Origin: Acidimicrobiia bacterium
GTDB lineage: Bacteria; Actinomycetota; Acidimicrobiia; Spongiisociales; UBA5794
Direction: 5' to 3'
Length of the DNA: 35,839 bases
Assembly (NCBI GenBank): GCA_026985095.1
Contig: JALSQW010000055.1
Span: 1 to 35,839 of the forward strand
In this document: piece by piece, positions 23,281 through 31,514 of the stretch
How positions within the stretch are numbered: position 1 is the stretch's first letter
How the letters are laid out: each line of letters starts with the position of its first letter
Translations under genes and position numbers: made by a program
Notes under the pieces: model-generated
The model's database searches: none
The model's input: only the letters and a program-made list of their open reading frames with translations
Told to the model about the DNA's origin: nothing

Positions 23281-23975
23281 CCCCCCCCGACGGCGCCGGA
23301 CTCGAGGGGTTTCACCAGGTCCGGGGTGTCGATGGTGGCCTTGTTGACGAGGGTGGAGACCGGGTACTCGTCGAGGGCGTCGTCGGGGAACGGTTCCGCC
23401 AGCAGCGATCTCAGGGCGGCGGTGTCGGCGAACTCCGGATCGAGCCATGTGGCCCACAGGTCCTGGGGAACGATGACCGGCATCCGGTCGTGCAGCTTGC
23501 CGACGAGGTCGTTCGGTTCGCCAGTGACGATCGTGCAGGAACGGATCCGCTCTCCGGTCTCGGGGTCCTTCCACGACGACCACAACCCGGCGAGCGGCAA
23601 CGGGTCGCCGTCCTTGGCGTGCACGTAGTGCGGCAACTTGCCCTTGTCCAGCTTCTGCCACTCGTAGAAGCCGTCGGCGGGGATCAGGCATCGGCGATGT
23701 TCGAAGGACTCGCGGAACATGGGTTTCGTGTCGAGGGTCTCGAGGCGGGCGTTGATGGCCCGGTTCCCGATCTTCGGATCCTTGGCCCACCAAGGGATGA
23801 AGCCCCAGCGGAACGTCCCGAGCATGCGTTGATGATCGTGTTCGGCGACGGCGTACACGTCGGTGGTGGGGGCGACGTTCCAGCGCGGCTTCAACGCCTC
23901 GGCCTTGACGACGTCGACATGGAAGTACTGGGCGTAGACCTCGGGGGGCTGGGCCTGGACGATCCTTCCGCACAT
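23277..23975 (-). CDS. SRAP domain protein (YedK/HMCES family), abasic-site DNA-protein crosslinker
   Basis: The 232-residue protein covalently shields abasic sites in single-stranded DNA. After removal of Met1, Cys2 becomes the N-terminal nucleophile (MCGR). The other active-site residues are present: Asn33 (RWNVAPT), Asn75 in INARLET, Glu105 (DGFYEWQK) and His162 (LHDRMPVI). The protein matches YedK in length and is probably fully active. It acts at replication-associated AP sites. The gene is divergent from an ABC exporter (49 bases apart) and its stop codon lies inside the TTGACACACACAC element of the next gene. Confidence 0.95.
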   Translation of the reverse strand: MCGRIVQAQPPEVYAQYFHVDVVKAEALKPRWNVAPTTDVYAVAEHDHQRMLGTFRWGFIPWWAKDPKIGNRAINARLETLDTKPMFRESFEHRRCLIPADGFYEWQKLDKGKLPHYVHAKDGDPLPLAGLWSSWKDPETGERIRSCTIVTGEPNDLVGKLHDRMPVIVPQDLWATWLDPEFADTAALRSLLAEPFPDDALDEYPVSTLVNKATIDTPDLVKPLESGAVGGG

Positions 23976-24024
23976 GACACCATGGTACGGGCGCTAGAGG
24001 TTCAGGTTCGGTACGGTCACGCCG

Positions 24025-24960
24025 ATGAACGAGTCCATGGTGCCCGCCATCGAGTTCCGCCGCGTCACGAAGCTGTTCGGTGCGGTCCGCGCCGTGTCCG
24101 ACCTGGAGTTCGTGGCTCCGACGGGCTCGGTCACGGTGCTGCTGGGGCCCAACGGCGCCGGCAAGACCACCACCGTTCGGCTCACCACCGGGGCATTGAC
24201 GGCCGATGCCGGCACGGTGCGGGTGTTGGGGCTGGATCCCTCCGACGACGAGCAGGGCCAGGAGATCCGGTCCCGTTGCGGGGTCGTTCCTCCCAAGCCG
24301 GCGTTCTACGACCAGCTCACCGGATGGGAGAACCTCGAGTTCGCGGCCGAGATCTTCGAAGCCGAACCCGAAGACGCCAGAGACGCCGCGGCGCGTTTCG
24401 GGATCGACCATGCCCTCGATCAGGAGGTGGGCGGCTACTCGACGGGCATGCGGACCCGCTTGGCGCTCGCCCGGTCGGTGATCCACGACCCCGACGTGCT
24501 GCTCCTCGACGAACCCACCGCCGGCCTCGACCCCGAATCCTCGCGAGCGGTCCTCGACCTCATCCGGGACCTGGCCGGACGCGGGCGCACCATCGTGATG
24601 TGCACGCATCTGCTGCATGAGGCCGAGGGCATCGCCGATCAGGTCGTCCTCATGGACGACGGCACGGCACGAGCCGCGGGCCACCCCGACGAGCTCGCCG
24701 CCGCCTACATGCCCGAGCCGATCGTGGTGTTCGACGCCGAGGATCGGTCTGTCCTCGAGCTGCTCGCCGACCTCGACGGGGTCACCTCGATCCATCGCAA
24801 CGGATCGGTGCAGGTGACCCTCGACGACCTCGCCCGGTTGCCGGACATGGTGACGATGCTGGTCGGCGCAGGCGCTCGGCTCACCCGGGTCGAGCGGGTG
24901 ATCCCGACCCTCGAAGAGCTGTACTTCCGGATGCAGCGCGCCCACAAGGACCAGCCATGA
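24025..24960 (+). CDS. ABC-2 exporter ATP-binding protein
   Basis: The 311-residue ATPase has Walker A GPNGAGKTT (41-49), signature YSTGM (138-142, a variant of LSGGQ), Walker B LLLDEP (159-164) and His195. The Q-loop position reads VVPPKPAFY, without Gln. Both variations occur in NatA/CcmA-like exporters. The C-terminal part (about 225-311) is an additional regulatory-like segment ending LEELYFRMQ. It overlaps the permease start (ATGA), so the two form one exporter; the cargo is unknown. ATG 24025 is used; an in-frame ATG four codons later (24037) is an alternative. No strong Shine-Dalgarno is seen. Confidence 0.93.
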   Translation: MNESMVPAIEFRRVTKLFGAVRAVSDLEFVAPTGSVTVLLGPNGAGKTTTVRLTTGALTADAGTVRVLGLDPSDDEQGQEIRSRCGVVPPKPAFYDQLTGWENLEFAAEIFEAEPEDARDAAARFGIDHALDQEVGGYSTGMRTRLALARSVIHDPDVLLLDEPTAGLDPESSRAVLDLIRDLAGRGRTIVMCTHLLHEAEGIADQVVLMDDGTARAAGHPDELAAAYMPEPIVVFDAEDRSVLELLADLDGVTSIHRNGSVQVTLDDLARLPDMVTMLVGAGARLTRVERVIPTLEELYFRMQRAHKDQP

Positions 24961-25781
24961 GGCGCCATCAGGTCCTGGCGGTCGCGGCGGCGGACCTCAA
25001 GCGGCTCTTCAAGAGCCGCGACTACATCATCCCGCTGGCGATCCTGGCCGGGTTGTTCTTCGTGTTCGTGCCCGGGATCATGCTGCCGCTGATCGGCGCC
25101 ACCGAACGCAGCCCCCTGATGGCCCAGATCGGCGACGTGATCGGAACGTTGCCGCAGCAGATCCAGGAGAACATCGCGGGCGACACTCCGGCGGTCCGGA
25201 CCGCCTACGCGTTCGCGGTGTACCTCCTGGCTCCCATCGCCATCGTCGTGCCACTCACGATCTCGTCGGCGGTGGGCGCCAACACGATGGTCGGCGAGCG
25301 CGAACGCGGCACCGGCGAGTTCCTCGCCCACAGTCCGCTGACGGTGCAGGAGATCTACATGGGCAAGCTCATCGCCAGCCTGGTGCCGGGGTACCTGGCG
25401 ACGGCGATCGGCTTCGCGATCTATTCGCTGATCGTGAACCTCACCGTGGGCCGGCAGCTCGGCGGCTGGTTCTTCCCGACAACGGGATGGTGGTACCTGA
25501 TCCTGTGGGTCGTCCCGCCGTTCATCGCCATCGCCCTGGCCGTGATCTTGCGCCTGTCGGCCCGGGTCCGGTCGGCGGCCGCAGCCCAGCAGGCGTCGAC
25601 GCTGGTGACCTTGCCGGTGATCATCGCCTCGTACGGGATCGCCTCCGGACTGCTGTACAGCCCGGCGTACTCGGCGCTCATCGTGGGAGCGATCGCCTGG
25701 ATCGTGGCGATCCTCCTGCTCCGCTCGGGGGCCCGGGCGGTGCGCAGGGAGCGGCTCCTCGGGGTCGCCGCCGACGCGTAG
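24957..25781 (+). CDS. ABC-2 type permease
   Basis: The 274-residue membrane protein starts with the cytoplasmic-side amphipathic segment typical of ABC-2 permeases (AAADLKRLFKSRDYIIPLAI), followed by about six hydrophobic helices (near 25-48, 88-108, 135-165, 185-205, 218-238, 243-260). The motif GERERGTGEFLAHSPLT is the usual coupling region after helix 2. It is the partner of the preceding ATPase. The transported substrate is not readable. Confidence 0.9.
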   Translation: MRRHQVLAVAAADLKRLFKSRDYIIPLAILAGLFFVFVPGIMLPLIGATERSPLMAQIGDVIGTLPQQIQENIAGDTPAVRTAYAFAVYLLAPIAIVVPLTISSAVGANTMVGERERGTGEFLAHSPLTVQEIYMGKLIASLVPGYLATAIGFAIYSLIVNLTVGRQLGGWFFPTTGWWYLILWVVPPFIAIALAVILRLSARVRSAAAAQQASTLVTLPVIIASYGIASGLLYSPAYSALIVGAIAWIVAILLLRSGARAVRRERLLGVAADA

Positions 25782-25849
25782 GCGCCGTTCACTCGCACCT
25801 CCCCATCGAACCCGTGAACCGGACCCGCGTTCTGTCCGTACCTGATGGG

Positions 25850-25866
25850 CGACGGACGTTCCGTCG
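25850..25866 (+). other. Hairpin at the ribosome binding site of the DUF7282-like lipoprotein
   Basis: CGACGGA and TCCGTCG form a perfect 7-bp inverted repeat with a 3-base centre, ending 13 bases before ATG 25880 and abutting the GAAGGGAAGG Shine-Dalgarno. It could be the terminator of the ABC genes, an operator, or a translation-control hairpin. No T-run follows. Confidence 0.4.
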
Positions 25867-25879
25867 AAGGGAAGGACAC

Positions 25880-26749
25880 ATGATGAGGAAGCGATTGTCG
25901 ATCATGGCGCTCGCCGTCGGTCTCGTCGCCGCGGCGTGCAGCTCCGGCGGCGGTGCCGCCGACACCACGACGAGCACGTCGGCCCCGGCGCCGACGACGA
26001 CCCAGGGGCCGACGACCACCGCGGCACCCGAGGGTCCCGCCCGGGCGCCCTCGGTGGTGCAAGCCGACGACCAGGACAGTGACGGGACGACGATCGTGGT
26101 CGCCTCCGTCGAGCTGCCCGCACCCGGCTTCATCGCCGTGCACGCGGACGCCGACGGCGCCCCCGGCCCGGTCATCGGCCACTCCGACCTGCTCCCCGCC
26201 GGCACCAGCACCGACGTCGAGGTCACCCTCGACACGCCGCTCGAGGGATCGGCGCCGGTCTATCCCATGGCGCACGTCGACATGGACGGCGACGGCGTCT
26301 ACACGTTCATGCCGCCAGACAACGCCATCGACGTGCCCGGCCTCACCGCCGACGGCGACGTGGCCGTGACCAAGATCATGGTGACGGTTCCGCCCGCTCG
26401 GGGGCCATCGGCCCTCCAGGCCGACCCGCAGACGAGTGACGGCACGACGATCGTGGTCGCCTCCGTCGAGCTGCCCGCACCCGGCTTCATCGCCGTGCAC
26501 GCGGACGCCGACGGCGCCCCCGGCCCGGTCATCGGCCACTCCGACCTGCTCCCCGCCGGCACCAGCACCGACGTCGAGGTCACCCTCGACACGCCGCTGG
26601 ACGGCTCGGCGACCGTGTGGCCGATGGTGCACATCGACATGGACGGCGACGGCGTCTACACGTTCATGCCGCCAGACAACGCCATCGACGTGCCCGGCCT
26701 CACCGCCGACGGCGACGTGGCCGTGATCCCGGTCGAGATCGAGGTCTGA
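25880..26749 (+). CDS. Lipoprotein with two near-identical DUF7282-like domains
   Basis: The 289-residue protein has a lipoprotein signal with Cys20 (VGLVAAAC), a Thr/Ser/Ala/Pro-rich linker (about 21-58), and two domains of the DUF7282 type. Each domain reads VASVELPAPGFIAVHADA, followed by 'VIGHSDLLPAGTSTDVEV', 'MDGDGVYTFMPPDNAIDVPG' and 'DGDVAV'. The D-M-D-G-D-G-V-Y segment resembles a calcium-binding loop. The repeats lie 119 residues apart and are almost the same at the DNA level, so the duplication is recent or kept by gene conversion. Function is unknown; it is exposed on the cell surface. ATG 25880 has GAAGGGAAGG before it; the next codon is also ATG. Confidence 0.85.
   Translation: MMRKRLSIMALAVGLVAAACSSGGGAADTTTSTSAPAPTTTQGPTTTAAPEGPARAPSVVQADDQDSDGTTIVVASVELPAPGFIAVHADADGAPGPVIGHSDLLPAGTSTDVEVTLDTPLEGSAPVYPMAHVDMDGDGVYTFMPPDNAIDVPGLTADGDVAVTKIMVTVPPARGPSALQADPQTSDGTTIVVASVELPAPGFIAVHADADGAPGPVIGHSDLLPAGTSTDVEVTLDTPLDGSATVWPMVHIDMDGDGVYTFMPPDNAIDVPGLTADGDVAVIPVEIEV
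26087..26369 (+). repeat. First copy of the 357-base internal repeat
   Basis: Bases 26087-26240 are identical to 26444-26597, and 26278-26369 to 26635-26726. Only a short middle piece (26241-26277) differs. Period 357 bases, in frame. Confidence 0.92.
26444..26726 (+). repeat. Second copy of the 357-base internal repeat
   Basis: In-frame partner of the copy at 26087-26369, encoding the second DUF7282-like domain. Confidence 0.92.
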
Positions 26750-26808
26750 TCCTCGACGCGGGTCGGGGGGTCGAGGTCATCGACTCCCCGACCCGCTCCC
26801 CGGGCATC

Positions 26809-28215
26809 ATGCGTCGTATCGCGCTCCTCGTCATCGTCGCCCTGGCTTTCGTGGTGAGAGCTGCACCCGGCCATGCCCACGGCGAGGCGTTCACTCTGGC
26901 GGTGGAGTCCCTCCAGAACGCGGACGCCTCATTCGGCTATGGCATCGCTCTCGGATTCGAGGACGGGGATCCGGCCGAGGGCGCGTCCGTCCGGCTCGAG
27001 GCCGTGGGACCTGGCGGCCGGCAGGTCGAGGAGACGGCGGTGGAGACGGCCCCGGGCGTGTACATCGGAACCCTCGTCTACCCGACGAACGGGCTCTGGC
27101 GGGTCACCGTGACGTTCGACCACGATGAGGGCGGGGGGTCGGCGACGTTCGACGAGATCGTGCCTGTCCCTGCGGGATCGGGAGTCGTGACCGTGAAGGT
27201 CGACAGCGAGCAGCCCGAACGCGAGGGAGCGACGGTGGAGGGGGCTTCGGCGATCTTCGCTCCGTCGGCCACCGACGACTCGGAAGCAGGTCCAGACGTC
27301 GGCGTCGACGTCCCCATCCGGGTCGAGGCCTTGGTGAGTGACGAGGTTCGACCGCTCGAAGTCCGATACGGTGTCGCAGCCTCGCTGGCCCGGCCACCGA
27401 CCATCCGGGCAGTCGGGGAACGATCCGGTCTCTCGCTCGGTCCGCTGCCGCTGGCGCCGGTGGGTGACGGACGGTTCGTCGCCGACGTCTCGTTCCCCGA
27501 TGCGGACGTGTGGACGGTGACGATCCAGACCGCACGCGGCACCGCGACCTTCACCGAGAACCTCCCTTGGCCTCACTACTCGATCGAGGCGGGACATCCC
27601 AAGGTCAAGGTCGACTCGCACGACCCCGGATCCGTCGGTGAGCTCCTCCACGACGTCGAGGCTTCTCCCATCTTCGGCGCGTCGCCGGATACCGGATCAC
27701 CCGCGACCGGCACCAGCGATGCCCCCGCCGCGTCGCCGCCGACGCCGCCTCCCGCGTCCCTGGAGACCGGCGCCGTCGTGATCGACATCGATAGCCCCGC
27801 CGAGGTCCTCCGCGCCCAGGTGCTGTGGCGATGGGCGCACCTGACCGCGATCGCGGCCTGGGTCCTGGGAGTGGGGCTCCTCCTCGCCTCCGGTGACGAT
27901 CGCGTCGCGTCCTGGATCGCCGCCGTCGCCGTGGCCGGAACGGTCGGCACCGGCGGGGCGCTGGTCCTCTACGGCGCGCCCGTGACGTACCCGGGGATCC
28001 TCCGATGGAACGACCTGGCCGAACGGTTGTACGGCGCATCGTATGAAGCGGCCTTCGTGCTCAAGATGGTCGCCGTCGCCCTGGCCATCGCCGGCACCGT
28101 CGCGCTGGTCGCCAGAAGGAGCCGGATCGCTGCGTTCGCGGCGTTGGCAGGTATCGGCGGCGCGGCGGCGGCGGTCACCGCGATGGTGCAGTTCCACCTG
28201 TTCGCCCACCTGTGA
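26809..28215 (+). CDS. CopC/CopD-like (YtkA/FixH-like plus membrane) protein
   Basis: The 468-residue protein has a signal peptide that would be cut to expose an N-terminal His (GHA before HGEA), a feature of CopC-type copper proteins. Two Ig-like beta regions follow: about 25-115, with 'APGVYIGTLVYPTNGLWRVTV', and about 155-270, with 'VADVSFPDADVWTVTIQT', both resembling YtkA/FixH-like domains. A Pro/Ser-rich linker (about 300-330) leads to four membrane helices (about 345-468) that begin RWAHLTAIAAWVLGVGLLL and end QFHLFAHL, reminiscent of the CopD region. A role in copper or other metal uptake is inferred from this layout and not proven. ATG 26809 is chosen for the signal peptide; the upstream frame is shadow. 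Confidence 0.78.
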   Translation: MRRIALLVIVALAFVVRAAPGHAHGEAFTLAVESLQNADASFGYGIALGFEDGDPAEGASVRLEAVGPGGRQVEETAVETAPGVYIGTLVYPTNGLWRVTVTFDHDEGGGSATFDEIVPVPAGSGVVTVKVDSEQPEREGATVEGASAIFAPSATDDSEAGPDVGVDVPIRVEALVSDEVRPLEVRYGVAASLARPPTIRAVGERSGLSLGPLPLAPVGDGRFVADVSFPDADVWTVTIQTARGTATFTENLPWPHYSIEAGHPKVKVDSHDPGSVGELLHDVEASPIFGASPDTGSPATGTSDAPAASPPTPPPASLETGAVVIDIDSPAEVLRAQVLWRWAHLTAIAAWVLGVGLLLASGDDRVASWIAAVAVAGTVGTGGALVLYGAPVTYPGILRWNDLAERLYGASYEAAFVLKMVAVALAIAGTVALVARRSRIAAFAALAGIGGAAAAVTAMVQFHLFAHL

Positions 28216-28271
28216 GCGGTCCCGAGGGCGACGGCATCGCCGCCGCGCCAGCCCCGGCGCGCCCGGCGACG

Positions 28272-28289
28272 CGGCCGCCGAAGCGGCCG
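28272..28289. terminator. Hairpin between convergent genes
   Basis: CGGCCG and CGGCCG with a 6-base loop form a 6-bp stem between the end of the CopC/CopD-like gene and the end of the leftward ABC-2 permease gene. No T-run on either side; a weak candidate for a shared terminator. Confidence 0.3.
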
Positions 28290-28290
28290 T

Positions 28291-29118
28291 TCAGGCCGAC
28301 ACTCGCGAGGCGCGGCGACGTCGGGTGGTCGAACCGGCGGCCGTCGGTTCCCAGGTGAACCAGCGGATCGCCAGGGCGGCGGCGATCACCCCCCACAGCA
28401 CCATGTAGGCGAGGTGGCCCCACTCGAAGGCGGCATCGGTGCGCTGGGGGTCGAAAGCTGCGAAGAAGGCGTCGTTGAAGTGCTTCAGCGGGAAGACGTC
28501 ACCGACGAGCCGCAGCCACGTCGGGGAGTCCTCGGCCGGAACGATGAAGATGCCCGAGAAGAACGCCAGCGGCAGCAGGGTGGCGTTGGCGACGGCGGTG
28601 GCGGCCTGACCCGACGGGGCCACCGCCGAGATGAACAACCCGAGGGCCGAGAACGTGAACGACCCGACGAGGAACGTGAGGATCGCCGCCGGCAGCGTCC
28701 GCCCGTACAGGTTCAAGCCGTAGAACGCCACGCCGACGCCGACCATGATGACGATGCCGATGAGCGCGATGTAGGTGGCCGAGACGATCTTGCCGCCCAT
28801 GTAGATCCACGCCGGCAACGGCGTTCCCCGGATGCGCTTGAGGATGCCGAGGTCCCGCTGGTACGACGTGGTGATCGCCAGGTTCGTGTAGGTCGCCGAC
28901 ACGGCAGCGAACACGGCGAGAGAGGGGGCGTAGTACTGGGCGATGGTGATGTCGAGGTACGGGATCCGTTCGTTGCCGAACACGAGCGAGAAGACGACGA
29001 AGATCATCACCGGGAATGCGAGGGTGAAGAACGCCGAGACCGGGTTCCGCCAGAACAGCTTCGACTGGTAGACGGTCTGGATCCGCAGGAGACGAAGTGG
29101 CGATGGACGGCCGGTCAT
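28291..29118 (-). CDS. ABC-2 type permease (second exporter)
   Basis: The 275-residue protein begins MTGRPSPLRLLRIQTVYQSKLFWRN and has about six hydrophobic segments, with the ABC-2 blocks 'NPVSAFFTLAFPVMIFVVFSL' and 'GILKRIRGTPLPAWIYMGGKI' and the late 'LPLAFFSGIFIVPAEDSPTWLRLVGDVFPLKHF'. These match daunorubicin-resistance-type exporters (DrrB-like). ATG 29118 overlaps the ATPase stop by four bases, so the two are translated together. The exported compound is unknown. Confidence 0.92.
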   Translation of the reverse strand: MTGRPSPLRLLRIQTVYQSKLFWRNPVSAFFTLAFPVMIFVVFSLVFGNERIPYLDITIAQYYAPSLAVFAAVSATYTNLAITTSYQRDLGILKRIRGTPLPAWIYMGGKIVSATYIALIGIVIMVGVGVAFYGLNLYGRTLPAAILTFLVGSFTFSALGLFISAVAPSGQAATAVANATLLPLAFFSGIFIVPAEDSPTWLRLVGDVFPLKHFNDAFFAAFDPQRTDAAFEWGHLAYMVLWGVIAAALAIRWFTWEPTAAGSTTRRRRASRVSA

Positions 29119-30014
29119 GCGGTCACCTCGTCGTCGGTGAGCTGGAGGTAGATGTCCTCGAGGGACGGGCGGTTCACGACGAGGTCCTCGAGCTGGATCT
29201 CGTTGTCCATCGCCCATCGGGTCAAGGTGTACAGGTCGCGAGTGGGGTCGCCGCTCTCGATCTCGACGTAGCCCTCGTCGATCCGCACGGGAACGAGTGG
29301 GAGGCTGTCGAGCGCGACACCCGCCACCTTGAACCGGATCATCGTCTTGGCGTCGGCCCGTCCACCGATCGTCTCGGGGCTTCCCGCCGCGATGATGTGC
29401 CCGCGAGCGATCACCGCCACCCGGTCGGAGAGATGCTGAGCCTCGTCCATGTAGTGGGTGGTGAGCAAGATCGTCTTACCGAGGCTCCTCAGGTTCTCGA
29501 TGACCGTCCAAGCCTGACGGCGCGCCGACGGGTCGAAGCCGGTGGTCGGCTCGTCGAGGAAGATGAGATCGGGATCGCCGACGATCCCCAAGGCCAGTTC
29601 GAGACGGCGGCGTTGACCCCCCGAGAGCGTCTTGACCCTCTCGTCGCGCTTGTCGGTCAACCCGACGAGTTCGATCAGCTCGCCGGTCGCCCGTCGCCGC
29701 GGATAGATGGCGCCGTAGATGTCCAGGGCCTCGGCGACGGTCAGCTCCTGTTCCACGGAGGTCTCTTGTAGGACGATGCCGATGCGTTCCCGGAACTCCC
29801 GGGGAGCGTCTCCCGGGTCGTAGCCGAGCACCGACACGTCACCCGAGGTGCGTTCCCGGTACCCCTCGAGGATCTCGACGGTGGTGGTCTTCCCGGCACC
29901 GTTGGGGCCGAGCAGCGCGAAGACCTCACCTTCGAGAACGGTCAGGTCGATCCCGGCGACTGCTTGGAGCTCGCCGTAGCGTTTGACGAGACCTCGCACC
30001 TCGATCGCAGCCAT
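29115..30014 (-). CDS. ABC-2 exporter ATP-binding protein (DrrA-like)
   Basis: The 299-residue ATPase has all canonical motifs: Walker A GPNGAGKTT (36-44), Q-loop Gln83 (VLQETS), signature LSGGQ (130-134), Walker B LIFLDEP (150-156) and His187. The C-terminal part continues to 'PSLEDIYLQLT', the usual end of DrrA-like ATPases. It forms an exporter with the permease downstream. ATG 30014 is used because MAAIEVRGLVKRYG is the normal start of such proteins; longer frames upstream are shadow. Unlike the first ABC pair in this window, its signature motif is standard. Confidence 0.95.
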   Translation of the reverse strand: MAAIEVRGLVKRYGELQAVAGIDLTVLEGEVFALLGPNGAGKTTTVEILEGYRERTSGDVSVLGYDPGDAPREFRERIGIVLQETSVEQELTVAEALDIYGAIYPRRRATGELIELVGLTDKRDERVKTLSGGQRRRLELALGIVGDPDLIFLDEPTTGFDPSARRQAWTVIENLRSLGKTILLTTHYMDEAQHLSDRVAVIARGHIIAAGSPETIGGRADAKTMIRFKVAGVALDSLPLVPVRIDEGYVEIESGDPTRDLYTLTRWAMDNEIQLEDLVVNRPSLEDIYLQLTDDEVTA

Positions 30015-30040
30015 GTTCCGAGTCTGGGGCCTTTCGCGGG

Positions 30041-30922
30041 TCAAGGCAAACCCCGGTCGGACCAGCGGGGGACCCTGTTGCGGATCCCACCGAAGCCCAG
30101 CTCGTCGCACAACGCCACGAAACGATCCTCCGGCACACCGGACCATCGAAGGTCGCCGAGGTTCTCGGCGAGAGGCACGTCGAGGCGGAGCTGGGCGAGG
30201 TACCGGTACACCAGCGCGTCGCCCATGCGTTCGATGAGGGTGGCGGAGAGCTTGTCGGCGGCGCGGGGCTTGACCTGCCACTGATGGACGTCGACGGGGA
30301 TGTCCTCCACATGGGGGTACCGGGCCAGGACGACGGCGGCCGACTTGGCGCCCCATCCGGGGAGGCCGGGGATGCCGTCGGCGGTGTCACCGACGAGACC
30401 GAGGAAGTCGGGGATGGAGGACGGGGCGACGCCGAAGCGTTCGACGACGGCGTCGGCGTCGACGAAGCGTCCCTTGCGTCGGTCGTAGCCGACGATACGG
30501 TCGTGGCCGTAGAGCTGACACAGGTCCTTGTCGGGCGTCATGACCACGACCTGCTCGACGTCGTGATGCCACCGCACCGCGGCAGTCGCCAGGGCATCGT
30601 CGGCCTCGTACTCGTACATGGACCACACCGTCATCCCGAGCGCCTTCATGGCTCGTTCGGCGAGCGGGAACTGGGCGAGCAGTTCGGGATCGATGCCTTC
30701 GCTCGTCTTGTAGCCGGAGAAGACGCGGTTGCGGAACGACTCGATGACCGAATCGAACGCGGCTGCGACGTGGGTGACGCCATCTTCGGCGAGGAGCCGC
30801 AGCATGCTGGACATGAGGCCGTGCACGGCGCCGACCTCGCGACCGTCGGGCGCCGTTCGGCTGGGCGCCCCGAAGTGGGCACGGAACAGCTCGTAGGTGC
30901 CGTCGACGAGATGGAGCTTCAC
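30041..30922 (-). CDS. 5'-3' exonuclease / flap nuclease domain protein
   Basis: The 293-residue protein is a stand-alone version of the 5'-3' exonuclease domain found at the N-terminus of DNA polymerase I. The metal-binding acidic residues appear in order: D7, D57 (AAAFDSV), E106 with D108-D109 (YEADDA), D131/D133 (TPDKDLCQL) and D179/D182 (VGDTADGIPG). A helix-hairpin-helix (GLPGWGAKSAAVVL) and a clamp region 'RNRVFSGYKTSEG' are present. It should remove flaps or RNA primers. The gene is 26 bases from the ABC ATPase on the same strand and divergent from the next gene. Confidence 0.92.
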   Translation of the reverse strand: MKLHLVDGTYELFRAHFGAPSRTAPDGREVGAVHGLMSSMLRLLAEDGVTHVAAAFDSVIESFRNRVFSGYKTSEGIDPELLAQFPLAERAMKALGMTVWSMYEYEADDALATAAVRWHHDVEQVVVMTPDKDLCQLYGHDRIVGYDRRKGRFVDADAVVERFGVAPSSIPDFLGLVGDTADGIPGLPGWGAKSAAVVLARYPHVEDIPVDVHQWQVKPRAADKLSATLIERMGDALVYRYLAQLRLDVPLAENLGDLRWSGVPEDRFVALCDELGFGGIRNRVPRWSDRGLP

Positions 30923-30977
30923 CCGGCGACCTTACCGGGTCGTCTCCGATGTCACCGGGGGCACTACCGTTACCCGC

Positions 30978-31514
30978 ATGGACGATGACCGGACCCGTCG
31001 GACCGTGGTGGGCCCTGCCCGCCTACGGAGCCCGTGGTTCTCGCACCGTTGGGAGATGGATACGACCGACGGGACGATCGCCGCGATGACCCGTCATCCC
31101 CGCGACCACACCTCGACCGTGGAGCTGGCGGACGGGACGCGATGGCGTCTGGTCCCCACGGGATGGGGACTGATCCGGGCGATCGAGGACGGCGACGAGA
31201 TCGCCCGCATCACTCGCCGGTCGTGGTTGGGCCGTCACTGGGATCTCACCGCGACCACCTGGCACTATCGCCTCACCTCCGATCCGATGCCGAGACGCTG
31301 GCACGTCACCGTCGGGGATCAGGTGGTCGCTCGGATCTCGGGGTCGTTGATCTCGTACAACCGGGTCGATATCGACGCACCCATCGGGGTCCCTCTGGCG
31401 GCGACGATGCTGGCGTGGCACGTGATCGCCCGACCCTGGGAGGCGGCATCCCGGCCCGCGGGCCTCATCCCGGTCATCGAACCCGCTCCTCGCCCGGCCG
31501 CCGGCGCCGCATGA
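30978..31514 (+). CDS. Beta-rich protein of unknown function
   Basis: The 178-residue protein has no signal peptide and no membrane helix. Regular short strands rich in Trp, Arg and Thr (for example TRWRLVPTGWG, HWDLTATTWHYRLT, RWHVTVGDQVVARISG) suggest a beta-sandwich or barrel, loosely like tubby/LURP-one-type folds, but I cannot confirm it. A hydrophobic C-terminal helix (PLAATMLAWHVIARPW) follows. ATG 30978 fits the residue composition; there is no strong Shine-Dalgarno. Its stop overlaps the start of the sulfurtransferase gene (ATGA), so the two are coupled. Confidence 0.72.
   Translation: MDDDRTRRTVVGPARLRSPWFSHRWEMDTTDGTIAAMTRHPRDHTSTVELADGTRWRLVPTGWGLIRAIEDGDEIARITRRSWLGRHWDLTATTWHYRLTSDPMPRRWHVTVGDQVVARISGSLISYNRVDIDAPIGVPLAATMLAWHVIARPWEAASRPAGLIPVIEPAPRPAAGAA

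Noticed and set aside
23275-23975. A CRISPR or toxin-antitoxin system around the SRAP gene
   Set aside because: The SRAP protein is a common housekeeping repair factor; no direct repeats, nuclease, antitoxin or phage genes are nearby.
28216-28290. A small gene in the GC-rich gap between convergent genes
   Set aside because: No start codon with a binding site and only arginine-rich shadow frames; it holds at most a hairpin.
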